Made by a program: the position numbers and the translations under genes
Part shown: in pieces, positions 17,465 through 26,127 of the stretch
Layout: every line of letters begins with the position of its first letter
How positions within the stretch are numbered: the stretch's first letter is position 1
Notes under the pieces: generated by a model
What the model was told of the DNA's origin: nothing
Databases searched by the model: none
The model's input: the letters and a program-made list of their open reading frames with translations, nothing else
Assembly (NCBI RefSeq): GCF_900112035.1
Contig: NZ_FOKC01000009.1
Coordinates: 77,855-141,854, forward strand
DNA length: 64,000 nucleotides
Source of the DNA: Nocardioides alpinus
GTDB taxonomy: Bacteria; Actinomycetota; Actinomycetes; Propionibacteriales; Nocardioidaceae
Direction: 5' to 3'

Positions 17465-19300
17465 TCAGCCGACGGGTCCGGGGGCCACGTCCGCCGCAGC
17501 TGCGACGGGCGCGTCGGCGGTGGCTCCGGTCTGCACCCGCCACAGGGCGGCGTACGACCCGTCGTGCGCGAGGAGCTCGTCGTGCGTGCCAGCCTCGACC
17601 ACGCGACCGGCGTCGAGCACCCAGATCCGGTGGGCGTGACGGACGGTCGAGAGCCGGTGGGCGACCACGATCGCCGTCCGTTGCGCCGTCGCCCGGCGCA
17701 GCGAGCGCTGGATGGCGGCCTCGGTCTCGTTGTCGACCGCGCTCGTCGCCTCGTCCAGGACGAGAACGGCGGGGTCGCGCAGCAGCGCCCGCGCGAGGGC
17801 CAGGCGCTGCCGCTGACCGCCGGACAGGGTGACGCCGCGCTCCCCCACCCACGTGTCGAGCCCGGCGGGCATGGCGTCGATGAAGTCGAGCGCGGCGGCC
17901 CCCTCCGCGGCGGCCCGGACCTCGTCGAGGGTGGCGCCGGGACGGCCGTAGGCGATGTTGTCGGCGATGGAGCCGGCGAACATGAAGACGTCCTGCGCGA
18001 CGTAGCCCAGCGAGCCTCGCAGCGAGTCCCAGTCCAGGTCGCGGACGTCCTGCCCGTCGAAGAGGACATGCCCCTCACGGGGGTCGTCGAAGCGCAGCAC
18101 GAGGCGCAGCAGTGACGACTTGCCCGAGCCGGTCGACCCCACGATCGCGTGCGTCTCACCGGCCGGGACGACGAGGTCGATGCCGTGCAGGACGTCCGGC
18201 CCGTCGGCGTACCCGGCCCGTACGCCGCGCAGCTCGACCCGCCCGGCCACCGGACGCTCGAGCGCCGTCGACCCGGCCGGCACGGTCACGGGCACCGCGA
18301 GCAGGCCGAGGATGCGGGCGGCCGAGGCGCGGCCGCGCTGGTAGAGGTCGAGCACCTCGGCGACCTCGGTGAGCGGCCACAGCAGGCGCTGGGTCATGAA
18401 GACCAGCACGGAGTAGAGGCCGACCTGGAGGTCGCCGCGCAGCGTCGCCCAGCCACCGAGCAGCAAGGTGCAGGTGAAGCCCGCAAGGATCGCCATCCGG
18501 ACCAGCGGGACGAACGCGGCCGAGGAGCGGATCGCGTCGGTGTTGGCCTCGCGGTAGGCCTGCGAGACCGCGGACACCCGCTCGCGCTCCCGGTCCTCGG
18601 CGGTGAAGGCCTTGATGGTGGCGATGCCGGAGATGTTGGCCGACAGCGTGCTGGACAGGTCGGACACGGCGACGCGGACCCGGTCGTAGAGCGGCTCGAG
18701 GCGACGCTGGAAGACCAGCGACCCGATGACGATCAGCGGGATCGGCAGGAACGCCAGCACCAGGAGCTGGGTCGAGGCGACCGCGAAGACCGCACCCACC
18801 AGCAGCACGTTGAGCACGGTCTGCAGGATCGCGGGCGCGCCGACGTCGAGGAAGCGCTCGAGCTGGTTGACGTCGTCGTTGAGCGTGGCGATCGTCGAGC
18901 CCGAGGGCCGGCTCTCGTGCCAGCCGAGGTCGAGGTGCTGGACGTGGTCGTACGCCTCCACGCGGAGGTCGTGCTCGACCCCCTGCGCCAGGCCCCGCCA
19001 CAGCACTGCGGCGAGGTACTCGCTGAGCGACTCGACGATCCACACGAACGCGTTGATCACCGCGAGCCAGCCGAGCTGCGCGTAGCGCGACTCCACACCG
19101 AGCACCTCGCCGACGAAGGACGCGTCGCCGCGGACCACGACGTCGACGGCAGCACCGATCAGCAGCTCGGGGACGACGTCGGCGACCTTGTTGACCGTCG
19201 ACGCCACGACGGCCCCGACGAACCGCGCCCGGTAGGCGTCGTAGCGGCGCCAGAGCGCGCGCAGGGGCTGGACGGCGTCAGGGGTCGCGGAGGGTCGCAC
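17465..19300 (-). CDS. ABC transporter, fused permease and ATPase (exporter type)
   Basis: The 611-residue half-transporter starts at GTG 19300. Residues about 20-330 form six membrane helices of the type I exporter fold (YRARFVGAVVASTVNKVADVV onward). The ATPase follows with Walker A GSTGSGKSSLLRL near 385, signature LSGGQRQRLALARAL near 492, Walker B VLVLDEATSAVD and the H-loop VVAHRLST. It should work as a homodimer unless it has a partner elsewhere. The gene lies 59 bases downstream of a TetR gene, and an iron-box-like sequence sits 10 bases before the start codon. Siderophore or heme traffic is therefore possible, but drug or lipid export is equally common for the family. Confidence 0.9.
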   Translation of the reverse strand: MRPSATPDAVQPLRALWRRYDAYRARFVGAVVASTVNKVADVVPELLIGAAVDVVVRGDASFVGEVLGVESRYAQLGWLAVINAFVWIVESLSEYLAAVLWRGLAQGVEHDLRVEAYDHVQHLDLGWHESRPSGSTIATLNDDVNQLERFLDVGAPAILQTVLNVLLVGAVFAVASTQLLVLAFLPIPLIVIGSLVFQRRLEPLYDRVRVAVSDLSSTLSANISGIATIKAFTAEDRERERVSAVSQAYREANTDAIRSSAAFVPLVRMAILAGFTCTLLLGGWATLRGDLQVGLYSVLVFMTQRLLWPLTEVAEVLDLYQRGRASAARILGLLAVPVTVPAGSTALERPVAGRVELRGVRAGYADGPDVLHGIDLVVPAGETHAIVGSTGSGKSSLLRLVLRFDDPREGHVLFDGQDVRDLDWDSLRGSLGYVAQDVFMFAGSIADNIAYGRPGATLDEVRAAAEGAAALDFIDAMPAGLDTWVGERGVTLSGGQRQRLALARALLRDPAVLVLDEATSAVDNETEAAIQRSLRRATAQRTAIVVAHRLSTVRHAHRIWVLDAGRVVEAGTHDELLAHDGSYAALWRVQTGATADAPVAAAADVAPGPVG

Positions 19301-19309
19301 CCGAGAAGG

Positions 19310-19328
19310 TTAGGTGAGCCTTACTTCA
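19310..19328 (-). promoter_or_regulatory. Candidate DtxR/IdeR iron box
   Basis: TTAGGTGAGCCTTACTTCA agrees with the consensus TTAGGTTAGGCTAACCTAA at 14 of 19 positions. It lies between the TetR gene end (19360) and the ABC transporter start (19300), where binding would block transcription of the transporter. Recognition is by eye only. Confidence 0.5.
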
Positions 19329-19359
19329 AGACTGGCATCGAGGGCGCCTGCCCCCGACC

Positions 19360-20127
19360 TCACCCGTCCAGGTGCTCGTTGCGCAGCAGCGTCATCCGGT
19401 CGAGCAACGCCTCGAGGCTCTCCTCGAACTCCGCCGCGGCGCGGTCCTCGGACAGCGCGCTCCGCAGCCGACGCACCTGGGGGTAGTCGCGCAGTGCGGC
19501 GTCGTCGCCCGACATGTCGTCCAGCACGTCGAGCGGTCCCACGTCGGCGCCGTGGTTGGACACCTCGAGCAGCAGGTTGCCGAGCAGCACGCTGGTGTAG
19601 GCCCGGTAGGACGCCACGGCGGCCTCCTCGGTGAAGCCCTCGGCGAGCAGCCCCGAGAGGAACACCTCGACCCAGGCGAGGCTGCGCAGCGGCGGGCGGA
19701 GCCACGGGGCCTCGGTCGGCCGGGACGCCACGAGGGGGAAGGCCTTCGGGTGCTCGAGCGCCACCCGTCGAACGCCGTGGGCCAGGCGGATGAGGAAGTC
19801 CTGCCAGCCGTCCCGGGGAGCGTCGAGGACGTCGACGTCGCGGCGCATGCCCTCGATCAGCTCCTCGACGACCGCGTCGAGCAGGTCCTCCTTGCCGGGC
19901 ACGTAGCGGTAGAGCGCCATCGCCTCGACCCCGAGCTCGTTGCCCAGCCGACGCATGGTCAGGCCGGGAAGTCCGTGCTCGTCGATGAACGCGATGGCCG
20001 CCTCGACGATGCGCTCGCGGGAGAGCGGCTCGCGGGCCGACGGGGGCGGCAGTCCCTCGACGGCGTTCGCGTCCGCGTCGGGCACCGCCTGGACGCCGGC
20101 GTCGGGGTGGGTCTCGGACGTGGGCAC
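19360..20127 (-). CDS. TetR-family transcriptional regulator
   Basis: The product is 255 residues. The TetR helix-turn-helix spans about residues 34-82: LSRERIVEAAIAFIDEHGLPGLTMRRLGNELGVEAMALYRYV, a close match to the family. The C-terminal domain (about 95-230) resembles the TetR_C group that begins after GKEDLLDAVVEELI. It lies upstream of the ABC transporter in the same direction, so it may control that gene. It is also divergent from the MscS-related channel across 168 bases that hold a GTTTAC/GTAAAC palindrome, a plausible autoregulatory operator. Confidence 0.9.
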   Translation of the reverse strand: MPTSETHPDAGVQAVPDADANAVEGLPPPSAREPLSRERIVEAAIAFIDEHGLPGLTMRRLGNELGVEAMALYRYVPGKEDLLDAVVEELIEGMRRDVDVLDAPRDGWQDFLIRLAHGVRRVALEHPKAFPLVASRPTEAPWLRPPLRSLAWVEVFLSGLLAEGFTEEAAVASYRAYTSVLLGNLLLEVSNHGADVGPLDVLDDMSGDDAALRDYPQVRRLRSALSEDRAAAEFEESLEALLDRMTLLRNEHLDG

Positions 20128-20230
20128 GGAGCTCCTCTCGCGACTGCTGTGTCCGCGACCCTAGCCGCGCGGGCCGACCAGCCCACCCCTTGGGGCGACA
20201 GATGTTGCCGTCGGCTCCCTCGCGTGGTTG

Positions 20231-20258
20231 GTTTACCACGTAAACGGACAACGTAAAC
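20231..20258. promoter_or_regulatory. GTTTAC-N3-GTAAAC palindrome plus a third GTAAAC
   Basis: GTTTAC at 20231-20236 and GTAAAC at 20240-20245 form a perfect inverted repeat with a 3-base spacer. A further GTAAAC follows at 20253-20258. The site is in the divergent region between the TetR gene (start 20127) and the channel gene (start 20296), suiting an operator for the TetR protein. Alternatively the GTTT element may be part of a stress-sigma-factor promoter. Confidence 0.5.
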
Positions 20259-20295
20259 GCACCATCGTGATCGATCCACCGGAGGTTTGTACGAC

Positions 20296-21051
20296 ATGGA
20301 AGACACCCTGCGAGACGGCGTACGCGACGGCGTTGGCCTCATCTCCGAGTTCCTGCCCAAGCTGTTGCTGTTCCTGCTCATCCTCGTGGTCGGCCTCCTC
20401 ATCGCGAAGGGGATCTCCAAGGCCCTCAACGCGGTGCTGGAGCGCGCCGGCTTCGACCGCGCCGTCGAGCGCGGTGGCGTCAAGAAGGCCATGGCCAACT
20501 CGAAGATGGACGCCAGCGACGTCGTCGCCAAGCTCATCTACTACACGCTCATGCTCTTCGTGCTGCAGCTCGCCTTCGGCGTCTTCGGCCCCAACGCGAT
20601 CAGTGACCTGATCGAGCGCGTGATCACCTTCATCCCCAGCCTGATCGTGGCGATCATCATCATCGTCGTCGCCTCGGCGATCGCGGCGGCGGTCAAGGGC
20701 CTCATCGAGAACACCCTCGGCGGGCTGTCCTACGGCCGCACCATCGCCAACGCCGCGTCGATCTTCATCCTGTTCCTCGGGATCGTGGCTGCCCTCAACC
20801 AGGTCGGCGTCGCCACCACCGTGACCACGCCCGTCCTGGTCGCCATCCTCGCGACCGTCGCCGGCGTCATCATCGTGGGTGTCGGTGGCGGCCTCATCCG
20901 CCCGATGCAGCAGCGCTGGGAGGGCTACCTCACCAAGGCCGAGGAGGAGGCTCCCCGGATCAAGGCGCACGCCGCTGGTGCCCCCAGCGTCTCGGAGCAG
21001 GCCCGCCAGGCGGCGGACCGCGTCCAGGACACCGGTACGCACCGCATCTGA
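20296..21051 (+). CDS. MscS-related membrane protein (conserved TM-helix type)
   Basis: ATG 20296 follows GGAGG by ten bases; a TTG at 20287 would be too close to it. The product is 251 residues. Four or five hydrophobic helices are visible: LPKLLLFLLILVVGLLIAKGI (about 20-40), YYTLMLFVLQLAFGVFG, a long FIPSLIVAIIIIVVASAIAAAV, NAASIFILFLGIVAAL and TTPVLVAILATVAGVIIVGVGGG. Arrangement and sequence resemble the TM-helix repeats found beside MscS channels, without the cytoplasmic beta/alpha cage. The C-terminal tail is soluble and charged. A role in osmotic or small-ion flux is inferred from the family only. Confidence 0.75.
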   Translation: MEDTLRDGVRDGVGLISEFLPKLLLFLLILVVGLLIAKGISKALNAVLERAGFDRAVERGGVKKAMANSKMDASDVVAKLIYYTLMLFVLQLAFGVFGPNAISDLIERVITFIPSLIVAIIIIVVASAIAAAVKGLIENTLGGLSYGRTIANAASIFILFLGIVAALNQVGVATTVTTPVLVAILATVAGVIIVGVGGGLIRPMQQRWEGYLTKAEEEAPRIKAHAAGAPSVSEQARQAADRVQDTGTHRI

Positions 21052-21074
21052 CCCGTGCTCCCCTCGAGGGAGGG

Positions 21075-21120
21075 CGACACAGCCCCTTGGCCTGCGACCG
21101 CAGGACAGGGGGCTCTGTCG
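21075..21120. terminator. Hairpin between convergent genes
   Basis: CGACACAGCCCC (21075-21086) pairs with GGGGGCTCTGTCG (21108-21120) with one mismatch, and the loop itself can fold (CCTGCG/CGCAGG). It lies between the ends of two convergent genes, so it probably serves both strands. No T run is present, as is common in high-GC actinobacteria. Confidence 0.7.
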
Positions 21121-21123
21121 TGC

Positions 21124-22269
21124 TCAGCCGGTCGTGGCTGCTTCGCCGGGACCGGCCAGCTCGCCGAGCAGCTGGTCGCACAGCGCGACGAGCTCCGACA
21201 CGGCACCCAGGAAGCGGGCGGTGCTGTCGCCGACGTGGAGGTCGTCGAAGTAGTGGTGGCGCATGGCCATGCGGGACAGCTGGTGCTCGTCGCGATCGAG
21301 CCGCTCACCCAGGAGCGCCGTCAGCCCGTCGAGACCGGCGGCCTCGACCACGTCCGCGCAGCGGCTGATCGGGATCTGCTGCCGGAGCTGCTCGACGTCG
21401 CCGTGGCGGTCGGTGAGGAAGATCGGCCTGTCGGTGTGGAGGTAGAGCCAGTCGAGCCCGACGGAGGAGACGTCGGTGACGATGGCGTCGCACCCGAGCA
21501 TGACGGCGAGGATGTCGCCGGCGACGACCGGCGTGTGGCCGGCACCGGGGTCCCGCAGTGCCGCCTCGGCCAGGAGCTCGAGGATGGCGAGGTGCGCCTG
21601 CGCCACCGAGGGCGTACGGCTCGTGGTGACCTTCGGGTGTGGCTTGTAGACCAACTGCACGTCGGGCACGGCGAGGATCGCGCGCACGATGGACTCCCCC
21701 ATCGTGTCGACCGACGTGTAGTCGTTGTAGTCCGCGTCGCCCTCCCACGTGGGGGCGTAGAGGACCGTACGCCGCTCGCTGGGCGCGACCAGCGGGGTCC
21801 GGCGCAGGTCGAGCTGCGGTCGACCGACGCGGACCAGTTTGCTGGCGTCGAACTCCAGCAGGCCCGTCACGTAGCGCTGCACGGCGGCCTCGCCTGCGAC
21901 GAACACCCGGTCGTAGGCCTTGGCGTTGTTGCTCGCCATGGACTGCTTGTCGCTCTCACCGTGGTTGACGTGGACGTGCAGCCGGCGGCCGTCGAGGAGC
22001 GAGTCGAAGTTCTGGGGCGAGTTGTTGCAGTAGAGGACGACCTTCGGGTCCAGCGCGGCATAGAGGTCAGCCAGGTCGGCCAGGGTCTCGGCGGTGAACA
22101 CGGGCAGCTGGGTCCGCGACCGGACGACCGACGCGGAGGCCGGGTCGCGCAGGACCAGGCCCACCTGGTGGACGTGGTCCAGCGACTCGAGGACCTCCAG
22201 CCACTGGACGAGCTGGTAGGTCCTGCTGGGATCGCCTGCGAAGTAGGCGATGACGGGGACCGGGTTCAC
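21124..22269 (-). CDS. CDP-glycerol glycerophosphotransferase-like protein (TagF/TagB type)
   Basis: The product of 381 residues has the GT-B-like layout of teichoic acid glycerophosphotransferases. Recognisable blocks are HVHVNHGESDKQSM (counterpart of the HGxxxK motif), VLYAPTWEGD (YAPTWR motif), LVYKPHPKV, and CDAIVTDVSSVGLDWLYLHTDRPIFLT (TDxSSVxxDxxxxxxP motif). The enzymes transfer glycerol phosphate or a similar polyol phosphate to wall polymers at the inner membrane face. No membrane segment is seen. The gene stands alone between the channel gene and the AbgT transporter, so its polymer partners are elsewhere. Confidence 0.75.
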   Translation of the reverse strand: MNPVPVIAYFAGDPSRTYQLVQWLEVLESLDHVHQVGLVLRDPASASVVRSRTQLPVFTAETLADLADLYAALDPKVVLYCNNSPQNFDSLLDGRRLHVHVNHGESDKQSMASNNAKAYDRVFVAGEAAVQRYVTGLLEFDASKLVRVGRPQLDLRRTPLVAPSERRTVLYAPTWEGDADYNDYTSVDTMGESIVRAILAVPDVQLVYKPHPKVTTSRTPSVAQAHLAILELLAEAALRDPGAGHTPVVAGDILAVMLGCDAIVTDVSSVGLDWLYLHTDRPIFLTDRHGDVEQLRQQIPISRCADVVEAAGLDGLTALLGERLDRDEHQLSRMAMRHHYFDDLHVGDSTARFLGAVSELVALCDQLLGELAGPGEAATTG

Positions 22270-22293
22270 ACACAGAGTCTAGTGGGCAGGTCG

Positions 22294-23961
22294 TCAGAGG
22301 TTGGCGGGGTAGCCGGGACCCATCGGGATGCCGAGGAGGAACCAGACGACGAAGAACGCCAGCCACGTCACCAGGACGATGAAGGAGTAGGGGATCATGA
22401 GCGCGATGACCGTGCCGAGGCCGGCGCTCCTCTGGTAGCGCTGCGCGACCAGCACGATGAACGGCAGGTAGACCATCAGGGGCGTGATGACGTTCATCGG
22501 TGAGTCGCCCAGTCGATAGGCGGCGAGCAGGGTCTGCGGTGCCACGTCCAGCCGGATGAAGAGCGGGATGAAGATCGGGGCGAAGATCGCCCACTTCGGC
22601 AACAGGCCCGGGATGATGATGTCCAGCAGGGCGATCACCAGGATGAAGCCGATGAGGAGCCACACCGCTCCGATGTCTGCGCTCTCCAGCAGGTCGGCCG
22701 TCGCCACCGAGATGACCGTCGGCATGTTGGAGTAGTTGAAGTAGGCGATGAACTGGGCGATCAGGAACAACATGAACAGCAGCCCGGCCAGCGACGCCCA
22801 CGTCTTGGTGATCGCGTTGATGACGTCGGTGCTGCTGGCGATGGTCTTGGCGGCCCTGCCGTAGCCGATCCCCGCTGCCAGGAAGATCAGCGTGATGATG
22901 ACGATCAGGCTCTCCATGAGGGGGGCGTCCTCGATCAGGGAGCCGGTCTCGGCGTTGCGCAGCGGGGCACCCGTGGGCAACGACAGCAGCAGCACGACGA
23001 CCAGCGACGCCAGCACCGCCAGGCCGGCGCCGCGCAGCCCGCGCGACTCGGCCTTCTGGTCGACCGCGGTCTCGGTGGCAGTCCCCGCACCTCCCGGATC
23101 AGCGAAGCCCTCGGTGGGCAGCTGCGCACCCGAGGGGTCGTAGGCGCCCAGGCGCTTCTCGATCAGCCGCGACGAGACGAACACGATGACGACGGTGACG
23201 AAGAGCGTCGAGACGATGTTGAACCACAGGTTGGCTGTGATGCCGATCTGCAGGGCCGGGTCGGCGAGAGCGATCGCCTCGTTCGTGACCTCGGTCAGGA
23301 TGCCGTCGCTCGGGGTGATGAGGATGTTGACCGCGAACCCGGCGCTCACCCCTGCATAGGCGGCCGCGAGTCCGGCGAGCGGATGCTTCCCCACGCTGTG
23401 GAAGGCGGCCGCCGCCAGGGGGATCAGGATCAGGTACCCGGCGTCGGAGGCGATGCTGGAGATCATCCCGACGAACACGATGATCGCCGTGATCGCCCAC
23501 GGCGGTGCGATCGCGACCAGCTTGCGGATGAGCGCACCCATCAGTCCTGACTCCTCGGCCACGCCCACGCCGAGCATCGCCACGAGGATCACGGCGACGA
23601 CGCTGAAGGTCGAGAAGTTGCTCACCAGGGACGTGAACAGGAACCGGATGCCCTCGACGGACAGCAGGCTCTCGATCGCCGTCGTCTCCTGCGTGATCAC
23701 CACGTCGTCCGGGTCGGGGTAGTCGATGCCGATCCCCTGGCTGCCTCCCTCGATCGCGTCCGGTCCCCCACCGGGCGCCTCGGCGACGTCGTACGTCACG
23801 GCCACGTCGAAGAAGGCGAGCACCCATGACAGAACGATCACCAGGATGCAGAGCCCCAGGAAGATCATCGCGGGGTGCGGCACCTTGTTGCCGAGGCTCT
23901 CGATCCGGTCGAGCCAGGTGCGCTTCTGCCTGTCGCCCGGTGCCACGTCCGTGTTCGCCAT
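22294..23961 (-). CDS. abgT: AbgT-family transporter
   Basis: The protein is 555 residues with about 11-13 membrane helices. It matches the AbgT family throughout: the N-terminal LGNKVPHPAMIFLGLCILVIVLSW, AEESGLMGALIRKLV, SSIASDAGYLILIPLAAAAFHSVGKHPLAG and the C-terminal NVITPLMVYLPFIVLVAQRY. AbgT of Escherichia coli imports p-aminobenzoyl-glutamate, and other members export sulfonamides, so direction and substrate are open here. It stands alone, with 200 bases of upstream sequence before the tRNA fragment and island boundary. Confidence 0.95.
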   Translation of the reverse strand: MANTDVAPGDRQKRTWLDRIESLGNKVPHPAMIFLGLCILVIVLSWVLAFFDVAVTYDVAEAPGGGPDAIEGGSQGIGIDYPDPDDVVITQETTAIESLLSVEGIRFLFTSLVSNFSTFSVVAVILVAMLGVGVAEESGLMGALIRKLVAIAPPWAITAIIVFVGMISSIASDAGYLILIPLAAAAFHSVGKHPLAGLAAAYAGVSAGFAVNILITPSDGILTEVTNEAIALADPALQIGITANLWFNIVSTLFVTVVIVFVSSRLIEKRLGAYDPSGAQLPTEGFADPGGAGTATETAVDQKAESRGLRGAGLAVLASLVVVLLLSLPTGAPLRNAETGSLIEDAPLMESLIVIITLIFLAAGIGYGRAAKTIASSTDVINAITKTWASLAGLLFMLFLIAQFIAYFNYSNMPTVISVATADLLESADIGAVWLLIGFILVIALLDIIIPGLLPKWAIFAPIFIPLFIRLDVAPQTLLAAYRLGDSPMNVITPLMVYLPFIVLVAQRYQRSAGLGTVIALMIPYSFIVLVTWLAFFVVWFLLGIPMGPGYPANL

Positions 23962-24142
23962 CGGTTACCTCCAGGACAAGGAGCCGGCGCCGGAGCGACC
24001 GACCACGACAATGAAGCGAGACCTACCAACGCCGGACACGTTGCCGCTCGGGCCCAGCCCTGGACCCCCCTGAATAGGGTGAGGCGCGCCGGACGCGCGG
24101 GGTCCCTCAGGACCGGGCCTGGTGGTCGGGCAGTACGCAACA

Positions 24143-24176
24143 GCCCCCGATCTGCATCTCTGCAGGTCAGGGGCTG
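24143..24176 (-). terminator. tRNA terminator hairpin left on the chromosome side
   Basis: AGCCCC (24143-24148) pairs with GGGGCT (24171-24176), and CTGCA (24153-24157) pairs with TGCAG (24162-24166) around a TCTC loop. It lies just downstream of the tRNA 3' fragment on the minus strand, the usual place for a tRNA terminator. Confidence 0.75.
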
Positions 24177-24186
24177 GGCTGTCTCG

Positions 24187-24212
24187 GGTGGGCGATACTG
24201 GGTTCGAACCAG
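24187..24212 (-). other. tRNA 3' fragment (tRNA-Val-like): left attachment site
   Basis: Read on the minus strand, the 26 bases contain a T arm CTGG-TTCGAAC-CCAG followed by the acceptor strand ATCGCCC, discriminator A and CC. The matching 5' acceptor GGGCGAT and the D and anticodon arms are absent: upstream sequence (GGGTCTAGATTT) does not fold as a tRNA. I associate the GGGCGAT/ATCGCCC acceptor with actinobacterial tRNA-Val. A tRNA 3' end without its 5' part, next to a tyrosine integrase gene, is the classic scar of site-specific integration. The intact tRNA should sit at the other end of the element, outside the window. Confidence 0.75.
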
Positions 24213-24308
24213 AAATCTAGACCCTTTGCACTACCCATCGCTATCAGCACTTTAGCCTCCTGACCTGCGATTTTGCGCTCTAGCCATCAGATCACTGGCG
24301 GACCCCTA

Positions 24309-24348
24309 TGGACACGAATACCCTTCTGGTGGACACGTAGTGGACACG
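24309..24348 (+). repeat. Three TGGACACG direct repeats upstream of the integrase
   Basis: TGGACACG occurs at 24309-24316, 24330-24337 and 24341-24348, between the attachment site and the integrase start. Spacing is 21 and 11 bases. Short direct repeats here are typical arm-type integrase or excisionase binding sites. Confidence 0.6.
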
Positions 24349-24365
24349 CGAAGGGATACTGGGAA

Positions 24366-25613
24366 ATGGCCAGAGCACCCGAGCGCCGGCAGTTCGGGCA
24401 GATCACCCGACTGCCCAGCGGGCGCTATCGGGCTCGCTACGCAGACCCCGACGGCCGCGAGACACCCAGCGGCGAACCGCTCCGCCACAACGCGCCTCAC
24501 ACCTTCGAGTCCAAGGACGACGCCGAGGCGTGGCTCGTCGATGAGCGACGCATGATCACGGCAGGATCCTGGGCTCCCCCATCGTCGCGCCGGGCAAGCA
24601 CCCTGACCGCGCTGGTGACGGTCGGCGACTACGCACCTCGCTGGCTTGCCAACAGGAAGGTGAAGGGACGCCCGCTCGCTGAGCGCACGCGAGACCACTA
24701 CCAGGACCTGCTTGATCGGTTCATCCTGCCGACCTTCGACGACGTCGGGCTCAAGGACGTCACTCCGGAGGCAGTGGCCGAGTGGTACGACACCGTCGCC
24801 GACACCCCCACCTATCAGGCTCACGCCTACTCGCTCTTGCGGGCGATCATGCGCAGCGCAGCCGACCCGACCAAGAACAGCGGCGTCGCCCTCATCCCTT
24901 TCAACCCTTGCGGCATTTCGGGCGGTGGTTCGTCTGGCACCAAGCGACGGATCCGCCCGGCGACTGCCGACGAGGTAGCGACGATCGTGGCGGCCATGCC
25001 AGAGCGGCACAGATTGATGGTCCTGCTCGCCGACGGCTGCGCGCTTCGCTTCGGTGAACTCGCTGAGCTTCGGCGCTCGGACATCGAACTCGCCCAAGGG
25101 GTCATCCGCGTACGACGAGGCGTGGTCCGCTCGCGTTCCGCTGGGGTCATCGCCAAAGCTCCCAAGAGCGAAGCTGGCATTCGCGACGTCCCAATCCCGC
25201 CAGACATCATCGAGGCCGTGCGGGAACACGAGAGGCTTCACGCTGCGCCTGGCCCGCAGGGGTTGATCTTTCCCGGCCGCAACGCTGAACACCTCTCCCC
25301 CAGCGCCTTCTACGGCAAGGTCTCCAAGAAGCGCCGTGGCAAACCGGCGACAATGGGGTGGGGATGGTACGAAGCTCGTCGCGTCGCTGGCCGCGAGGAC
25401 CTTCGCTTCCATGACCTCAGGCACGGAGCCCTGACCGAAGCCGCCCGACACGGCGCCACACTGGCCGAACTCATGGCACTCGGGGGACACTCCACCAACC
25501 AGGCGGCCATGCGCTATCAGCAGGCCGCGTCCGGTCGGCTTGCCGAGTTGGCGCGCCGACGTGCAGAGGCGCGCGGCTGGACGCCAGGCGTAGACACCGT
25601 TGAAGAGATCTGA
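24366..25613 (+). CDS. Tyrosine recombinase (integrase) of the element
   Basis: The product is 415 residues from ATG 24366 (MARAPERRQF). It has an N-terminal arm-binding segment rich in RYRARYADPDGRE, a core-binding SAM-like domain (about 90-180, VTVGDYAPRWLANRKVKGRPLAERTRDHY) and the catalytic domain. Catalytic residues seen: arginine in CALRFGEL (near 228), HDLRHG (near 346-351), histidine in LGGHSTNQAA and the nucleophilic tyrosine in MRYQQA (near 383). It lies 154 bases from the tRNA-derived site it presumably recognises, and is transcribed away from it. It appears intact; I see no excisionase gene beside it. Confidence 0.93.
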   Translation: MARAPERRQFGQITRLPSGRYRARYADPDGRETPSGEPLRHNAPHTFESKDDAEAWLVDERRMITAGSWAPPSSRRASTLTALVTVGDYAPRWLANRKVKGRPLAERTRDHYQDLLDRFILPTFDDVGLKDVTPEAVAEWYDTVADTPTYQAHAYSLLRAIMRSAADPTKNSGVALIPFNPCGISGGGSSGTKRRIRPATADEVATIVAAMPERHRLMVLLADGCALRFGELAELRRSDIELAQGVIRVRRGVVRSRSAGVIAKAPKSEAGIRDVPIPPDIIEAVREHERLHAAPGPQGLIFPGRNAEHLSPSAFYGKVSKKRRGKPATMGWGWYEARRVAGREDLRFHDLRHGALTEAARHGATLAELMALGGHSTNQAAMRYQQAASGRLAELARRRAEARGWTPGVDTVEEI

Positions 25614-26127
25614 ACGCGATTCCTTAGGAAGAAATCGAGCGCTACGGAGTGACATGACACGGGGTGATCGCGGATTCTCGGATCTGCGCGGAGTGACCTC
25701 CACGTTCACTTCGGAGTGTTGTGCCCCAGATTGGGCATGACCGGGCCGTAGGTAGCTCGTTTGTTGGCGCATTGGAATCTTGGGTCTCGTACGCGTCCCA
25801 CATAGCCCGCGTGTTGCCCAGGTGGAAGCCGCGCCGGCTTCGACGGCGCTAGAGGCGTCGAGCCTTCGAGCCCGGCGACCTCGCGGAGAGCCGCCTCCTA
25901 GATGGGTTCGAACGGCGAGACGTCCGGAACTCTGACCCGGCGCGGACGCGAAACGGGTGCAACGCCCCTCCCGGCAGTCCGGCCTCAGGCCTCGCACCTC
26001 GCCAGCCAACGCGACCCGGGGGATCACTAGTCCCGATCGGGGGACCTTCTGCCCTACTGATGACCTGCATACCGTCCGATGATGTGAGTAGGCGGGATGC
26101 TCTCGCCGATTGCTGTTGGGAGAGATC
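25614..26127. other. Gene-free stretch downstream of the integrase
   Basis: I find no supportable gene in these 514 bases. Long open frames on the minus strand here are antisense to the integrase or lack ribosome-binding sites. A short palindromic patch, GATCACTAGTCCCGATC, is at 26024-26040. The last 30 bases carry the promoter-side sequence and ribosome-binding site of the DUF2933 gene. Confidence 0.5.

Noticed and set aside
26024..26040. GATCACTAGTCCCGATC palindromic patch as an operator
   Set aside because: Arms are imperfect, it is not repeated elsewhere in the window, and it is over 85 bases from the next start codon.
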